From Nocardia mikamii NBRC 108933 (GTDB taxonomy: Bacteria; Actinomycetota; Actinomycetes; Mycobacteriales; Mycobacteriaceae): a stretch of DNA of 64,000 nt. The first letter of the stretch is position 1. Every line of letters starts with the position of its first letter. The DNA is taken from assembly GCF_001613505.1 (NCBI RefSeq), contig NZ_BDCM01000014.1, forward strand, positions 620,001-684,000. The letters are read 5' to 3'. Of this stretch, positions 23,989 to 31,624 are shown piece after piece. The notes beneath the pieces were generated by a model that was given only the letters and a program-made list of their open reading frames with translations, did not search any database and had not been told where the DNA came from. A program made the position numbers and the translations under genes.

Positions 23989-26021
23989 GGTTTCACCTCG
24001 CGGTCGCGTTTCGCCAGTTCCGCGAACATGGCGTTGTGCGCGGCGAGGGCGGCGTCGTGGTCGCGCTCGGCGGCCCGGTCGAAGCGTTTGGCGGTGCGGT
24101 TGTCGCTGCGCGACCACTGCACCAGCAGGGCCAGCATCACCAGGACCAGTGGAATCTCACCGCTGGCCCAGGCCAGACCGCCGCCGGTGCGCTGATCGCC
24201 GAGCAGATCCGTATTCCAGCTCAATCCGAGTCCGCGATAGAACCACTCGCCCATCACCGTGGTCATGCTCATCAGGGCGACCCCGAAGAAGGCGTGGAAC
24301 GGGAGCGATCCGAACACCATGCCGACCTTCGTGAGCGGCTGCACCTGGCGTGGTTTGGGGTCGATACCGAGAACGACCCAGTAGAACAGGTAGCCCGAGA
24401 TCAGGAAGTGCAGATTCATCGCCAGGTGGGCGCCGTGCTCGCCGACCACCGCGTCGAAGATACCGCCCAGATACAGCGCGTAGAAGCCGAGGATGAACAG
24501 CGCCGCGGCGACGGCCGGCTGAGTCAGGAAACGGGAGACCGGATTGTGTACCGCGGCCAGGACCCATTCCCTCGGCCCGGGCGGTGCGTCGCGACCGGCG
24601 GCGGGCAGGGCGCGAAGGGCCAGCAGCACCGGACCGCCGAGCGCGAACAGCACCGGCGCCAGCATGGACAGCAGCATGTGCTGGGCCATGTGCACGCTGA
24701 ACATGGCCGGGGCGTAGCGACCCACACCGGAACTGGTGGCGATCAGCAGCACCGCACATCCACAGAGCCACGCCACGGTCCGCCCGACCGGCCAGGCGTC
24801 GCCGCGTGCGCGCAATCGCCGCACGCCCACCAGATACAGCACCGCCAGCACAATGGCGAGCGTGCCGAACATGAGGTCGAACCGCCAGTCGAACAGGATG
24901 CGGGCCGCGGTCGGCGGCCCGGCGAGGTTGTACCCGAGTTCGACCTCCGCGGGCGAGGGCACCCGTCTCAGATCCGGCGGCGGGGTGCGGCCCAGCCCGA
25001 CCGCCAGTCCGATCGTGGCGGCGAAGATCAGCACCTCGACTCCGGCGTAACTGATCAGGGCCGAGCGGTCACGGGGATTGTCGGCCAGCGCGGGAAGGGC
25101 GCGGCGGCGCTGCAGGAATCCGGCGACACCGAGCAGGCAGAGTGCGACCGTCTTCGCGATCACCAGCCGGCCGTAGGTGGTGGTGAACAGTTCGTCCCAC
25201 GGCACCCGCACCCAGGCATTGAGCACGCCCGAGACCGCGACGACCGCGAACGCACACGTCGCGACCAACGAGAATCGCCGTGCGGCGAGACCGGTGTATT
25301 TTCCGCCTCGCATGGCGTAGGCGAGCACCGCGAACAGGCCGCCGACCCAGACCGCCATGCCGACCAGATGCAGAATCAGGCTGTTCGTCGCGACGTCGTG
25401 GGCGCCACCCGACGACGAATGTCCGGTCAGCGCAACCGGAATCAGGCACAGCAGCGACCAGGCGAACAACACCGGCGTCCAGCCCCAGCGCAACGCCAGC
25501 CGGCATCCGATGGCGAGCAGGATCGCCATGATCGCCGTGGCGCGCCAGGACCCCGCGACATCGACCTTGCCGATGGCATGCCAGATCTGATCGGGCCGCA
25601 ACACCGAGCGCACGGGCTGGCCGGTGGTGTCCGACAGCGTCAACGGCACCAGCAGCGCCGAGGTCACCGCCCAGGCCAGCGCCGCGATACCGGCACGACG
25701 AAGAGCCCGGTAACCGCCGACATCCAGCAGTCCGTCGCGCTGCGGCGGGCACAGGAACGCCGCGAAGAGCAGCGATCCGACCGCGATCGCAGCCGAGAAA
25801 TCGGCCAGCGCCCGCACCGCGGGCAGGCCGTAGGTGGTCAGCGGTCCGGGGTCGGGAATGCCGAGCAGAGTGAGCGCCTGCGCCGCGGACAGACTGACCA
25901 CGATCGGCGCGACCAGGGCGGTCAGACCGACCGCTACCACCGCCAGCACCGGGAACGCCGTCGCCTCCGGCCGCGCGGCCTGGGGGTCGGAATCGGCGGG
26001 CGGGTCCTGCGGTGACGACAT
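23985..26021 (-). CDS. CopD / cytochrome c oxidase assembly (CtaG) fusion membrane protein
   Basis: A 678-residue polytopic protein with about 15-17 hydrophobic segments. The N-terminal half matches the copper-resistance CopD domain (HLVGMAVWVGGLFAVLAY near residue 220); the C-terminal half matches the caa3-type CtaG copper chaperone (FSVHMAQHMLLSMLAPVLFA, LHFLISGYLFYW, LPFHAFFGVALM), with membrane-embedded histidines suited to copper. It likely moves copper across the membrane for oxidase assembly. The C-terminal 45 residues are charged and cytosolic. Single-chain CopD-CtaG fusions are usual in Actinobacteria. Confidence 0.9.
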   Translation of the reverse strand: MSSPQDPPADSDPQAARPEATAFPVLAVVAVGLTALVAPIVVSLSAAQALTLLGIPDPGPLTTYGLPAVRALADFSAAIAVGSLLFAAFLCPPQRDGLLDVGGYRALRRAGIAALAWAVTSALLVPLTLSDTTGQPVRSVLRPDQIWHAIGKVDVAGSWRATAIMAILLAIGCRLALRWGWTPVLFAWSLLCLIPVALTGHSSSGGAHDVATNSLILHLVGMAVWVGGLFAVLAYAMRGGKYTGLAARRFSLVATCAFAVVAVSGVLNAWVRVPWDELFTTTYGRLVIAKTVALCLLGVAGFLQRRRALPALADNPRDRSALISYAGVEVLIFAATIGLAVGLGRTPPPDLRRVPSPAEVELGYNLAGPPTAARILFDWRFDLMFGTLAIVLAVLYLVGVRRLRARGDAWPVGRTVAWLCGCAVLLIATSSGVGRYAPAMFSVHMAQHMLLSMLAPVLFALGGPVLLALRALPAAGRDAPPGPREWVLAAVHNPVSRFLTQPAVAAALFILGFYALYLGGIFDAVVGEHGAHLAMNLHFLISGYLFYWVVLGIDPKPRQVQPLTKVGMVFGSLPFHAFFGVALMSMTTVMGEWFYRGLGLSWNTDLLGDQRTGGGLAWASGEIPLVLVMLALLVQWSRSDNRTAKRFDRAAERDHDAALAAHNAMFAELAKRDREVKP

Positions 26022-26144
26022 ACTATTCAGCGTAGTTGGCGGCCCACCTCACAGCCTTTCGGCCCCGAATCGGCCCGCTCGCTGTGACGAGGCCGACAGT
26101 AGCGCACGGCGCTGTCGACGACCAGCACGAATCTGGACGCTCGC

Positions 26145-26150
26145 TATAAT
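26145..26150 (+). promoter_or_regulatory. -10 element of tRNA-Arg promoter
   Basis: TATAAT, the full consensus, lies 53 bp before the tRNA. No convincing -35 was found. Confidence 0.5.
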
Positions 26151-26202
26151 CAACTCGCTGGACACGCTGCCTCAAACCGGGCATGGTGTTTGGTACTGCC
26201 AT

Positions 26203-26276
26203 GCCTCCGTAGCTCAGTTGGATAGAGCAAGGGCCTTCTAATCCCTAGGTCGCAGGTTCGATTCCTGCCGGGGGCG
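26203..26276 (+). tRNA. tRNA-Arg (anticodon TCT)
   Basis: A complete cloverleaf: acceptor GCCTCCG / CGGGGGC (one G-U), D-arm GCTC/GAGC, anticodon stem AGGGC / TCCCT with loop CTTCTAA giving TCT, and T-arm GCAGG-TTCGATT-CCTGC. The last anticodon-stem pair (C-U) is mismatched. CCA is not encoded. It reads the rare AGA (and AGG) codons. Confidence 0.93.
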
Positions 26277-26582
26277 CTGTGTCGGTCCAACCTGCGTACA
26301 TTTCGGGTTGGGCTGTGGTTACCCAAACGGTTCAACGCTCAAACACACAGAAATTTCGTGCCCGCTCCGGCACCCCGGCCGCCCCGAGCCGTTCGGGGCC
26401 GTCGACACCCGGTTTCCGATTCCCGCCGCCTGTGCCCCTGGCGATCTTGCGTTAGCCAGTCCGATTGACCACTCGGCATTTCGAGCAGGTATCGGCCGCT
26501 CAGTTCCACTTTCCGTGCGGATGCCAGCTGATAGCCTTCCCTCTAGTTGTCGCCGGGCGTTCCATTCGTGGAAGGGGATGGC

Positions 26583-28406
26583 GTGCACGATCCCGATCCA
26601 CCGTTCCGGCCGATCCACCGGAACGACGGGTACCTCCGGCTGGAGGACTACGGTCTGATCGGAGACGGTACGACGGCCGCGCTGGTCGGGGTGGACGGTT
26701 CGATCCCGTGGCTGTGCCTGCCGCGCTTCGATGCCCAACCGCTGTTCTGCGGGCTGCTCGACCACGCCCGCGGCGGCCATTTCACCGTCGCGCCGACCGA
26801 TCCGCTGGAAGGCCGCCAGCGCTATCAGCCGGACACCGGCGTGCTGGAGACCGAATTGCGCAGCGCCACCGGCGTTCTCCGAGTGACCGACGCCATGGTG
26901 GTGCGCCCCGGCTCGGACCTCGGCGACGACGCGCCCGCCGATCGCTCGGAATTGGTTCGCTCCGCGATCGTCGTGAGCGGGCATGTCCGGGTGTCGGTCG
27001 AGATCGCCCCACAGGGCGGTGCGCAGTTGCGGCCGGTGCTCAGCGGGCTGGAGATCCGGGTCGCCTCCCAGCCGAACCTGCGGCTGCATCTGCGCGCCGA
27101 CCGGCCGCTGGACGGTGTGCACACCATCGTCGACCTGGTACAGGGTGAGCGACTGGAGCTGGTGCTGTCGTGGGGACGCTTCCACCGCCACCATCGTTTC
27201 GACGCCGAGGCGATGCTGCGCCACACCGCCGACGCATGGCGCTCCTGGATGCGCACGTGCACCTACGACGGTCCCGAGCAGGCACTGGTCCGACGCTCCG
27301 CGATCACCCTCAAACTCTGCGATCACTGGGTGAGCGGATCGGTCGTCGCGGCACCCACCTCGTCGCTGCCGGCGCCGATCGGCGGGGTCCGCAACTGGGA
27401 CTACCGCTACGTGTGGATCCGCGACGCCTCTTATGCCGTCTACGCCTTGCGCCGCATCGGTTTCCGCAACGAGGCCGACGCCTTTCTCGGCTGGGTGCTC
27501 GACGCGTTCGAGCGCAGCGGCGAGCCGCGCATCATGTACGACATCGACGGTGATCCGGTCCCGGACGAGATGGTCGACACCGGCTTGGAAGGCTACCGCG
27601 CCAGCGGCCCGGTGCGCTGGGGCAACGGCGCCACCGACCAGCGCCAGCACGACGTCTACGGCGAGATCCTCGACTGCGCCGACCAATGGCTGCGCACCGG
27701 CGGTGAACTGCAGCCGGTGCTGTGGTCGAACCTGTCCGATCTGGCCGAAGCAGCGGGGCGATCGTGGCAGGAACCGGATCAGGGAATCTGGGAAGTGCGC
27801 AGCCCGGGACGGATATTCACCTATTCCGCGGCGCTGTGCCAGGTGGCCCTGCATCGCGCCGCGTCGATCGGGGAACGATTCGACCTGCCCGGCCCCGTCG
27901 CGATGTGGCGCAGCACCGCGAACGAGATCCGTGAGGCGATCCTGAAGAACTCGTGGGACGAACGGGCCCGGACGCTCAGCGCCCATCTCGACGGTGGCGG
28001 CGAACTGGATGCGAGCCTGCTGGCGCTGCCGTTGCGCCGCGTCGTTCCCGCCGATCATCCCCGTATGACGGCGACGACCGCGGCGGTGGCGGATCGGCTG
28101 GGCGCCGGCGACGGTCTGCTGTATCGCTATCTGCACGACGAATCACCCGACGGGCTGGCCGGAAACGAGGGCGCGTTCCTGCTGTGCAGTTTCTGGCTGG
28201 TCGACAACCTCACCGCCCAGGGACGGCTCGAGGACGCCGAGCGGCTCTACACCTCCCTGTGCGCCCGTGCGAGCACCGTGGGTCTGCTCGCCGAGCAGAT
28301 CGACCCGGCGACCGGCGCGTTCATGGGTAACTTTCCGCAGGCGTTCAGTCATATCGGCATCATTTCCAGCGGGGTGAAACTCGCACGAGCTAAGGCGGGT
28401 TCATGA
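26583..28406 (+). CDS. Glycoside hydrolase family 15 protein (glucoamylase/trehalase type)
   Basis: A 607-residue GH15 enzyme. An N-terminal beta-domain (LEDYGLIGDGTTAALVGVDG) is followed by an alpha/alpha-barrel with NWDYRYVWIRDASYAVYAL (about residue 270) and the catalytic acidic residues expected in GLEGYRASGPVRWGNGA and NEGAFLLCSFWLVDN. Mycobacterial GH15 members such as Rv2402 are trehalases; related ones are glucoamylases, so the substrate (trehalose or malto-oligosaccharide) is left open. There is no signal peptide. The GTG start has GGAAGGGG upstream. It overlaps the G6PDH-like gene by 4 nt, suggesting a coupled pathway from a stored glucan to glucose and onward. Confidence 0.85.
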   Translation: MHDPDPPFRPIHRNDGYLRLEDYGLIGDGTTAALVGVDGSIPWLCLPRFDAQPLFCGLLDHARGGHFTVAPTDPLEGRQRYQPDTGVLETELRSATGVLRVTDAMVVRPGSDLGDDAPADRSELVRSAIVVSGHVRVSVEIAPQGGAQLRPVLSGLEIRVASQPNLRLHLRADRPLDGVHTIVDLVQGERLELVLSWGRFHRHHRFDAEAMLRHTADAWRSWMRTCTYDGPEQALVRRSAITLKLCDHWVSGSVVAAPTSSLPAPIGGVRNWDYRYVWIRDASYAVYALRRIGFRNEADAFLGWVLDAFERSGEPRIMYDIDGDPVPDEMVDTGLEGYRASGPVRWGNGATDQRQHDVYGEILDCADQWLRTGGELQPVLWSNLSDLAEAAGRSWQEPDQGIWEVRSPGRIFTYSAALCQVALHRAASIGERFDLPGPVAMWRSTANEIREAILKNSWDERARTLSAHLDGGGELDASLLALPLRRVVPADHPRMTATTAAVADRLGAGDGLLYRYLHDESPDGLAGNEGAFLLCSFWLVDNLTAQGRLEDAERLYTSLCARASTVGLLAEQIDPATGAFMGNFPQAFSHIGIISSGVKLARAKAGS

Positions 28407-29797
28407 TCACGCGCCTGGTCGTCTTCGGCGGCACCGGCGATCTCGCCGGGCGATACCTGTTGCCGGCCTTGGCCGCGCTGTTCCGAGCCGGACATCTGGA
28501 CAGCCGCTTCGATGCGGTGTGCGCCGATCGGAAGGGCCGCGGCGACGAACAGTTCCACGAGTGGGTGGTGTCTCAGTTGGAGCAGCATGCCGCGGAGGCG
28601 CCGCCCGAGGCGAGAAAGGCGGTCGCGGCCGCGACGCGGTACCGCCGCGCAGACATCCGGAATGCGGAGGAGGTGGCGGCGGCGATCGCCGGCGACGGTC
28701 CGGTGGCGGTCTACCTCGCCCTTCCCCCTGCGGTGTTCCCCGCCGCGATCACGACCCTGCACGAAGTGGGACTGCCCGCGGGCAGCCGCATCGTCCTCGA
28801 GAAACCGTTCGGCGAAGATCTCGAGAGTGCCGAGAACCTCAACCGGCTGCTGGCCGATCTGGTGCCCGAACGAGCTGTTTTCCGGGTGGACCACTTCCTC
28901 GCCATGACCACGGTGCAGAACCTGCTCGGCAGCCGGCTGGCCAATCGCGTCCTCGAATCCATCTGGAACAGTGCGCACATCGCCAAGGTGGAGATCGTCT
29001 GGGACGAAACCCTCACCCTCGAGGGAAGGGCCGGATATTACGACCATGTCGGCGCCCTCAAGGACATGGTGCAGAACCACCTGCTCCAGCTGTTGTGCCT
29101 GATCGCCATGGAACCTCCGATCACGCTGTCCGAACGTGACCTGCGCGACCGGAAGGTCGACGTTCTGCGCTCGGTGCGCCCGCTGACCGATGCCGATGTC
29201 GCCGCCCGCACGCGCCGCGGGCGATATCTCGCGGGGCGAATCGGCGATCGCGACGTGCCGTCCTACGTCGACGAGGACGGCGTCGACCCGGGTCGCCGGA
29301 CCGAAACCTTCGCCGAGGTCGAGCTGACACTGGATAGTTGGCGGTGGTCGGGCACGACCTTCGTACTCCGCAGCGGGAAGGCGCTGGGGGCCGATCGCAA
29401 CGAGGTCGCCGTCCACTTCCGCCCGGTGCCTCATATGCCTTTCGGTCATCGGGGGACGCCGGAGCCCAATGTGCTGCGGTTCGGGCTCGCTCCCGAAAGC
29501 CTGTCGCTCGGTCTCACAGCTGTCGGCGCCACCGCCGGAACCCTGGTACCACTCACCCTGACCGCGCAGGTCCAGCCGCCGGAGTTACCGGCCTACGGCA
29601 GGCTCCTGCTCGATGTACTGAACGGTGACCCCGCCCTCTCGATTCGCGCGGACGAGGCCGAACAGGCCTGGCGGGTCGTGACTCCGATCCTGTCGGCGTG
29701 GTCGCGTGATGTGGTGCCGCTCGAGGAGTACCCGGCCGGGTCGGATGATGTCCCACGGCGGCACCCCCGGAACGCCTGCGGCCCACCACATCCGTGA
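28403..29797 (+). CDS. Glucose-6-phosphate dehydrogenase-like protein with altered substrate-lysine motif
   Basis: A 464-residue G6PDH-family protein. The nucleotide motif GGTGDLAGR (residues 9-17), the EKPFG motif (133-137) and the catalytic-base region GALKDMVQNHLLQL (His226) are present. The normally invariant RIDHYLGKE reads RVDHFLAM, so the lysine that contacts the sugar phosphate is Met168. It may use another sugar or phosphate-free glucose, or be a divergent isoenzyme. It overlaps the GH15 gene by 4 nt (ATGA). The stop codon lies inside a strong hairpin. Confidence 0.8.
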   Translation: MITRLVVFGGTGDLAGRYLLPALAALFRAGHLDSRFDAVCADRKGRGDEQFHEWVVSQLEQHAAEAPPEARKAVAAATRYRRADIRNAEEVAAAIAGDGPVAVYLALPPAVFPAAITTLHEVGLPAGSRIVLEKPFGEDLESAENLNRLLADLVPERAVFRVDHFLAMTTVQNLLGSRLANRVLESIWNSAHIAKVEIVWDETLTLEGRAGYYDHVGALKDMVQNHLLQLLCLIAMEPPITLSERDLRDRKVDVLRSVRPLTDADVAARTRRGRYLAGRIGDRDVPSYVDEDGVDPGRRTETFAEVELTLDSWRWSGTTFVLRSGKALGADRNEVAVHFRPVPHMPFGHRGTPEPNVLRFGLAPESLSLGLTAVGATAGTLVPLTLTAQVQPPELPAYGRLLLDVLNGDPALSIRADEAEQAWRVVTPILSAWSRDVVPLEEYPAGSDDVPRRHPRNACGPPHP

Positions 29798-29808
29798 TGT
29801 GGTGGGCC
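29780..29808. terminator. Hairpin terminator overlapping the stop codon, probably two-way
   Basis: Perfect 13-bp arms GGCCCACCACATC / GATGTGGTGGGCC with a 3-nt loop. The G6PDH-like stop codon (29795-29797) falls in the loop and second arm. The hairpin also ends the convergent peptide gene, whose stop is 22 bp away. Confidence 0.65.
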
Positions 29809-29829
29809 GGGGTGTGTCGTGATGGGTGG

Positions 29830-29895
29830 TCAGGCCGCGCTACCGCTGGCCCCCAGCGCAGCCAACATGTCCACGAGCACAGTGAGAAAGTCCAT
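29830..29895 (-). CDS. 21-residue amphipathic peptide, possible novel small protein
   Basis: ATG to TGA encodes 21 residues beginning MDFLTVLVDMLAAL and ending GASGSAA. The first 14 residues form an amphipathic helix with Asp2 and Asp9 on one side and Leu/Val/Met/Phe on the other; the tail is Gly/Ser/Ala. An AAAGG ribosome binding site lies 11 nt before the ATG, and a terminator hairpin begins 22 bp after the stop. Size and character recall the tiny channel-forming or surfactant peptides of mycolate bacteria (PorA/PorH-like) and phenol-soluble modulins, but there is no sequence identity I can claim. The two-block upstream motif shared with the ectB-like gene supports a real transcription unit. 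Confidence 0.5.
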   Translation of the reverse strand: MDFLTVLVDMLAALGASGSAA

Positions 29896-29952
29896 TCGGG
29901 TTCGTACCTTTCGATTCAGCGGAGGGTGCCAGCATGCATGTCGAATGTTGCC

Positions 29953-29990
29953 GCAAGGTTATGCGCCGGTGAAGTCGAATCGGCCCCGGC
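29953..29990 (-). promoter_or_regulatory. Two-block upstream motif, copy 1
   Basis: GCAAGGTTATGCGC and TCGGCCCCGGC (written on the + strand) are separated by 13 bp. The same two blocks, 13/14 and 11/11 identical and separated by 9 bp, occur at 38012-38045 in front of the ectB-like gene, in the same orientation. Copy 1 lies 58-95 bp upstream of the peptide start. On the transcribed strand the first block reads GCGCATAACCTTGC, with TAACCT as a possible -10. Confidence 0.45.
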
Positions 29991-30032
29991 GAGAACCGCA
30001 TCTCCGAATAGCGAGATTGTTATTCTTCCAAA

Positions 30033-30374
30033 ATGAGCGACGATCTCGGGGCAGCGGGGCTGCGATTCGATGCCGCCGAGGCGCAGTGACTCGGCGTCAT
30101 CAGCCGGGTGGTGGCACACGAACGGCTGCGCGCGGCGGCCGTCGCAGCGGTCACCGAGATCCTGCAGACCGCACCGCAGGCCCGCGCCCAGGTCAAGCGC
30201 ATGCCGAACGAGCGCTACGGCAACATCGACTACCAGACCATGTTCCTGGCCCTGGAAACCTCGCCGGAACCGCGTGAGGGAATGCGCGCCTTCATGGAAA
30301 AGCGCGCACCGCAATGGATTCCCGAGGCACTACCCACTCCTGGGGAACGCCGTCCTCAGGGCAGCATGCCGTAG
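30033..30374 (+). pseudogene. Enoyl-CoA hydratase/isomerase remnant with in-frame stop
   Basis: The frame from ATG 30033 reads ...RFDAAEAQ, then TGA (30087-30089), then LGVISRVVAHERLRAAA and on to SPEPREGMRAFMEKRAPQW. This is the C-terminal third of a crotonase, where an Arg or similar residue normally stands between EAQ and LG(L/V)(I/V). The N-terminal two thirds, with the active site, are absent. One nonsense mutation plus a large 5' deletion are needed to explain it. It runs convergent into the F420 oxidoreductase gene and overlaps it by 19 nt. A sequencing error could explain the stop but not the missing 5' part. Confidence 0.75.
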
Positions 30375-30775
30375 GCGCGGGTGGGACGCAGGCGCGCGAT
30401 CACCCGGCGGTCGGCGACCATCGCGCGGCGGTAGTCCTCCCAGTCCGGGTGCTCGCCGCTGAGCGCGCGGTAGTAGGCGATCAACTCCTCCACGGTGGCG
30501 TCGTCGGTGCTCGCGGCCACCGGGGTCAGTTCGACATCGGCCTCCAGGACGGCATAGGCCCAGAAGTCGTCGCGCGTGACGTGCAGGGCCGCCCACGGCT
30601 CCCGGCGCAGATTGGCGTACTTGGCCCGGTCCGCCGTGATGGAGATCCGGATGACGCCGTCGGGTGCGACCCAGTGCGTGACATTGGACAGCTGCGGGCG
30701 GCCGTTGCGGCGCACGGTCGTCAGGACAGACCGCGAGGTCGTACGAGCGAAGTCGAGCGCGCTGTCGAGTTCCAT
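30356..30775 (-). CDS. PPOX-class F420-dependent oxidoreductase
   Basis: A 139-residue split-barrel flavin/deazaflavin protein of the family reducing substrates with F420H2. TVRRNGRPQLSNVTHWV and ISITADRAKYANLRREP are the cofactor-binding stretches typical of the class; GEHPDWEDYRRAMVADRRVI near the C-terminus is a frequent family ending. Substrates of relatives include quinones, biliverdin and fatty acids; none can be assigned here. It is a single-gene unit. Confidence 0.85.
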   Translation of the reverse strand: MELDSALDFARTTSRSVLTTVRRNGRPQLSNVTHWVAPDGVIRISITADRAKYANLRREPWAALHVTRDDFWAYAVLEADVELTPVAASTDDATVEELIAYYRALSGEHPDWEDYRRAMVADRRVIARLRPTRAYGMLP

Positions 30776-30824
30776 ACGGGCTGCAACCCGGGGCGGCCGG
30801 GCCCTGTTCCCGAACGGCCGCAGT

Positions 30825-31394
30825 TCATTCCGAGCGCGAAGCCGCCTGCGGCGCCGAGTCGGGCAGATGGACCAGCACCAGTCCGATCCCGGCGATCAGG
30901 AAGTTCTGCAACGCCGCCGACGACGCGTTGACCTCCTTGTTCGCCCACATCCGGAACCACTCCCCGCCGACGGTCAGGAACGCCCCCGCGAACAGCAGCA
31001 CCGCCATCGTCCAGCCGATACTGGACAACTTCGCCGCCGTGCCCGGCCGCATCGGCACCCGGCGTGGCCGACCGCTCAGCTCCCGCAGCCAGCAGGCCGC
31101 GGCGACCAGCAGCACGAGGGCGATGGAGAATTCCCAGATCACCACGAGGATGTAGACCACCAGCGCGATGTTGCCGTTGGTGATCGCACGCCAGTCGGTA
31201 CCCGGATTGTGGATGGTGGACCGCATGGACAACACGGCGACCACGCCCCGGCGATTGGTGACGGTATCGGTGCAGTTGGTGATCGCGACGAACAAGTAGT
31301 AGAAGCCGGTGATCGTCGCCAGCGCCGCCACCGCCGTCCGGCGGCTACCGAGCACGTCGAGAATTCCCGCACCGCCGATTCGCATGCTGCTCAC
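30825..31394 (-). CDS. DUF2165-like integral membrane protein
   Basis: A 189-residue protein with four predicted transmembrane helices (about residues 20-38, 75-102, 125-145, 163-178). The loop segment RMWANKEVNASSAALQNFLI before the last helix resembles the conserved part of DUF2165, a family of small membrane proteins of unknown function. The GTG start is followed three codons later by ATG; either is possible. It is separated from the F420 oxidoreductase by 49 nt in the same direction, so co-transcription is likely. Confidence 0.6.
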   Translation of the reverse strand: MSSMRIGGAGILDVLGSRRTAVAALATITGFYYLFVAITNCTDTVTNRRGVVAVLSMRSTIHNPGTDWRAITNGNIALVVYILVVIWEFSIALVLLVAAACWLRELSGRPRRVPMRPGTAAKLSSIGWTMAVLLFAGAFLTVGGEWFRMWANKEVNASSAALQNFLIAGIGLVLVHLPDSAPQAASRSE

Positions 31395-31624
31395 CTAAAC
31401 GGTTCGGCGAAACCGCGTCAACCGCACCGGCTTCCCACCGACGACCATGTGCGAGCGGCCTTTTCGCGGCGGACGAAGCTTCGTGCGATCTCCTCCGACG
31501 GCGCCCGCGCAACGGAATGCCACGATCGGCACCTGTCGATCCCCCACCGGCGGCGTCCCAGCTGTCACCATGGTCTGCGGGACCCCGCCGTCCCCACCGA
31601 GTCGAATCAGAGGAGCGTGATCAC

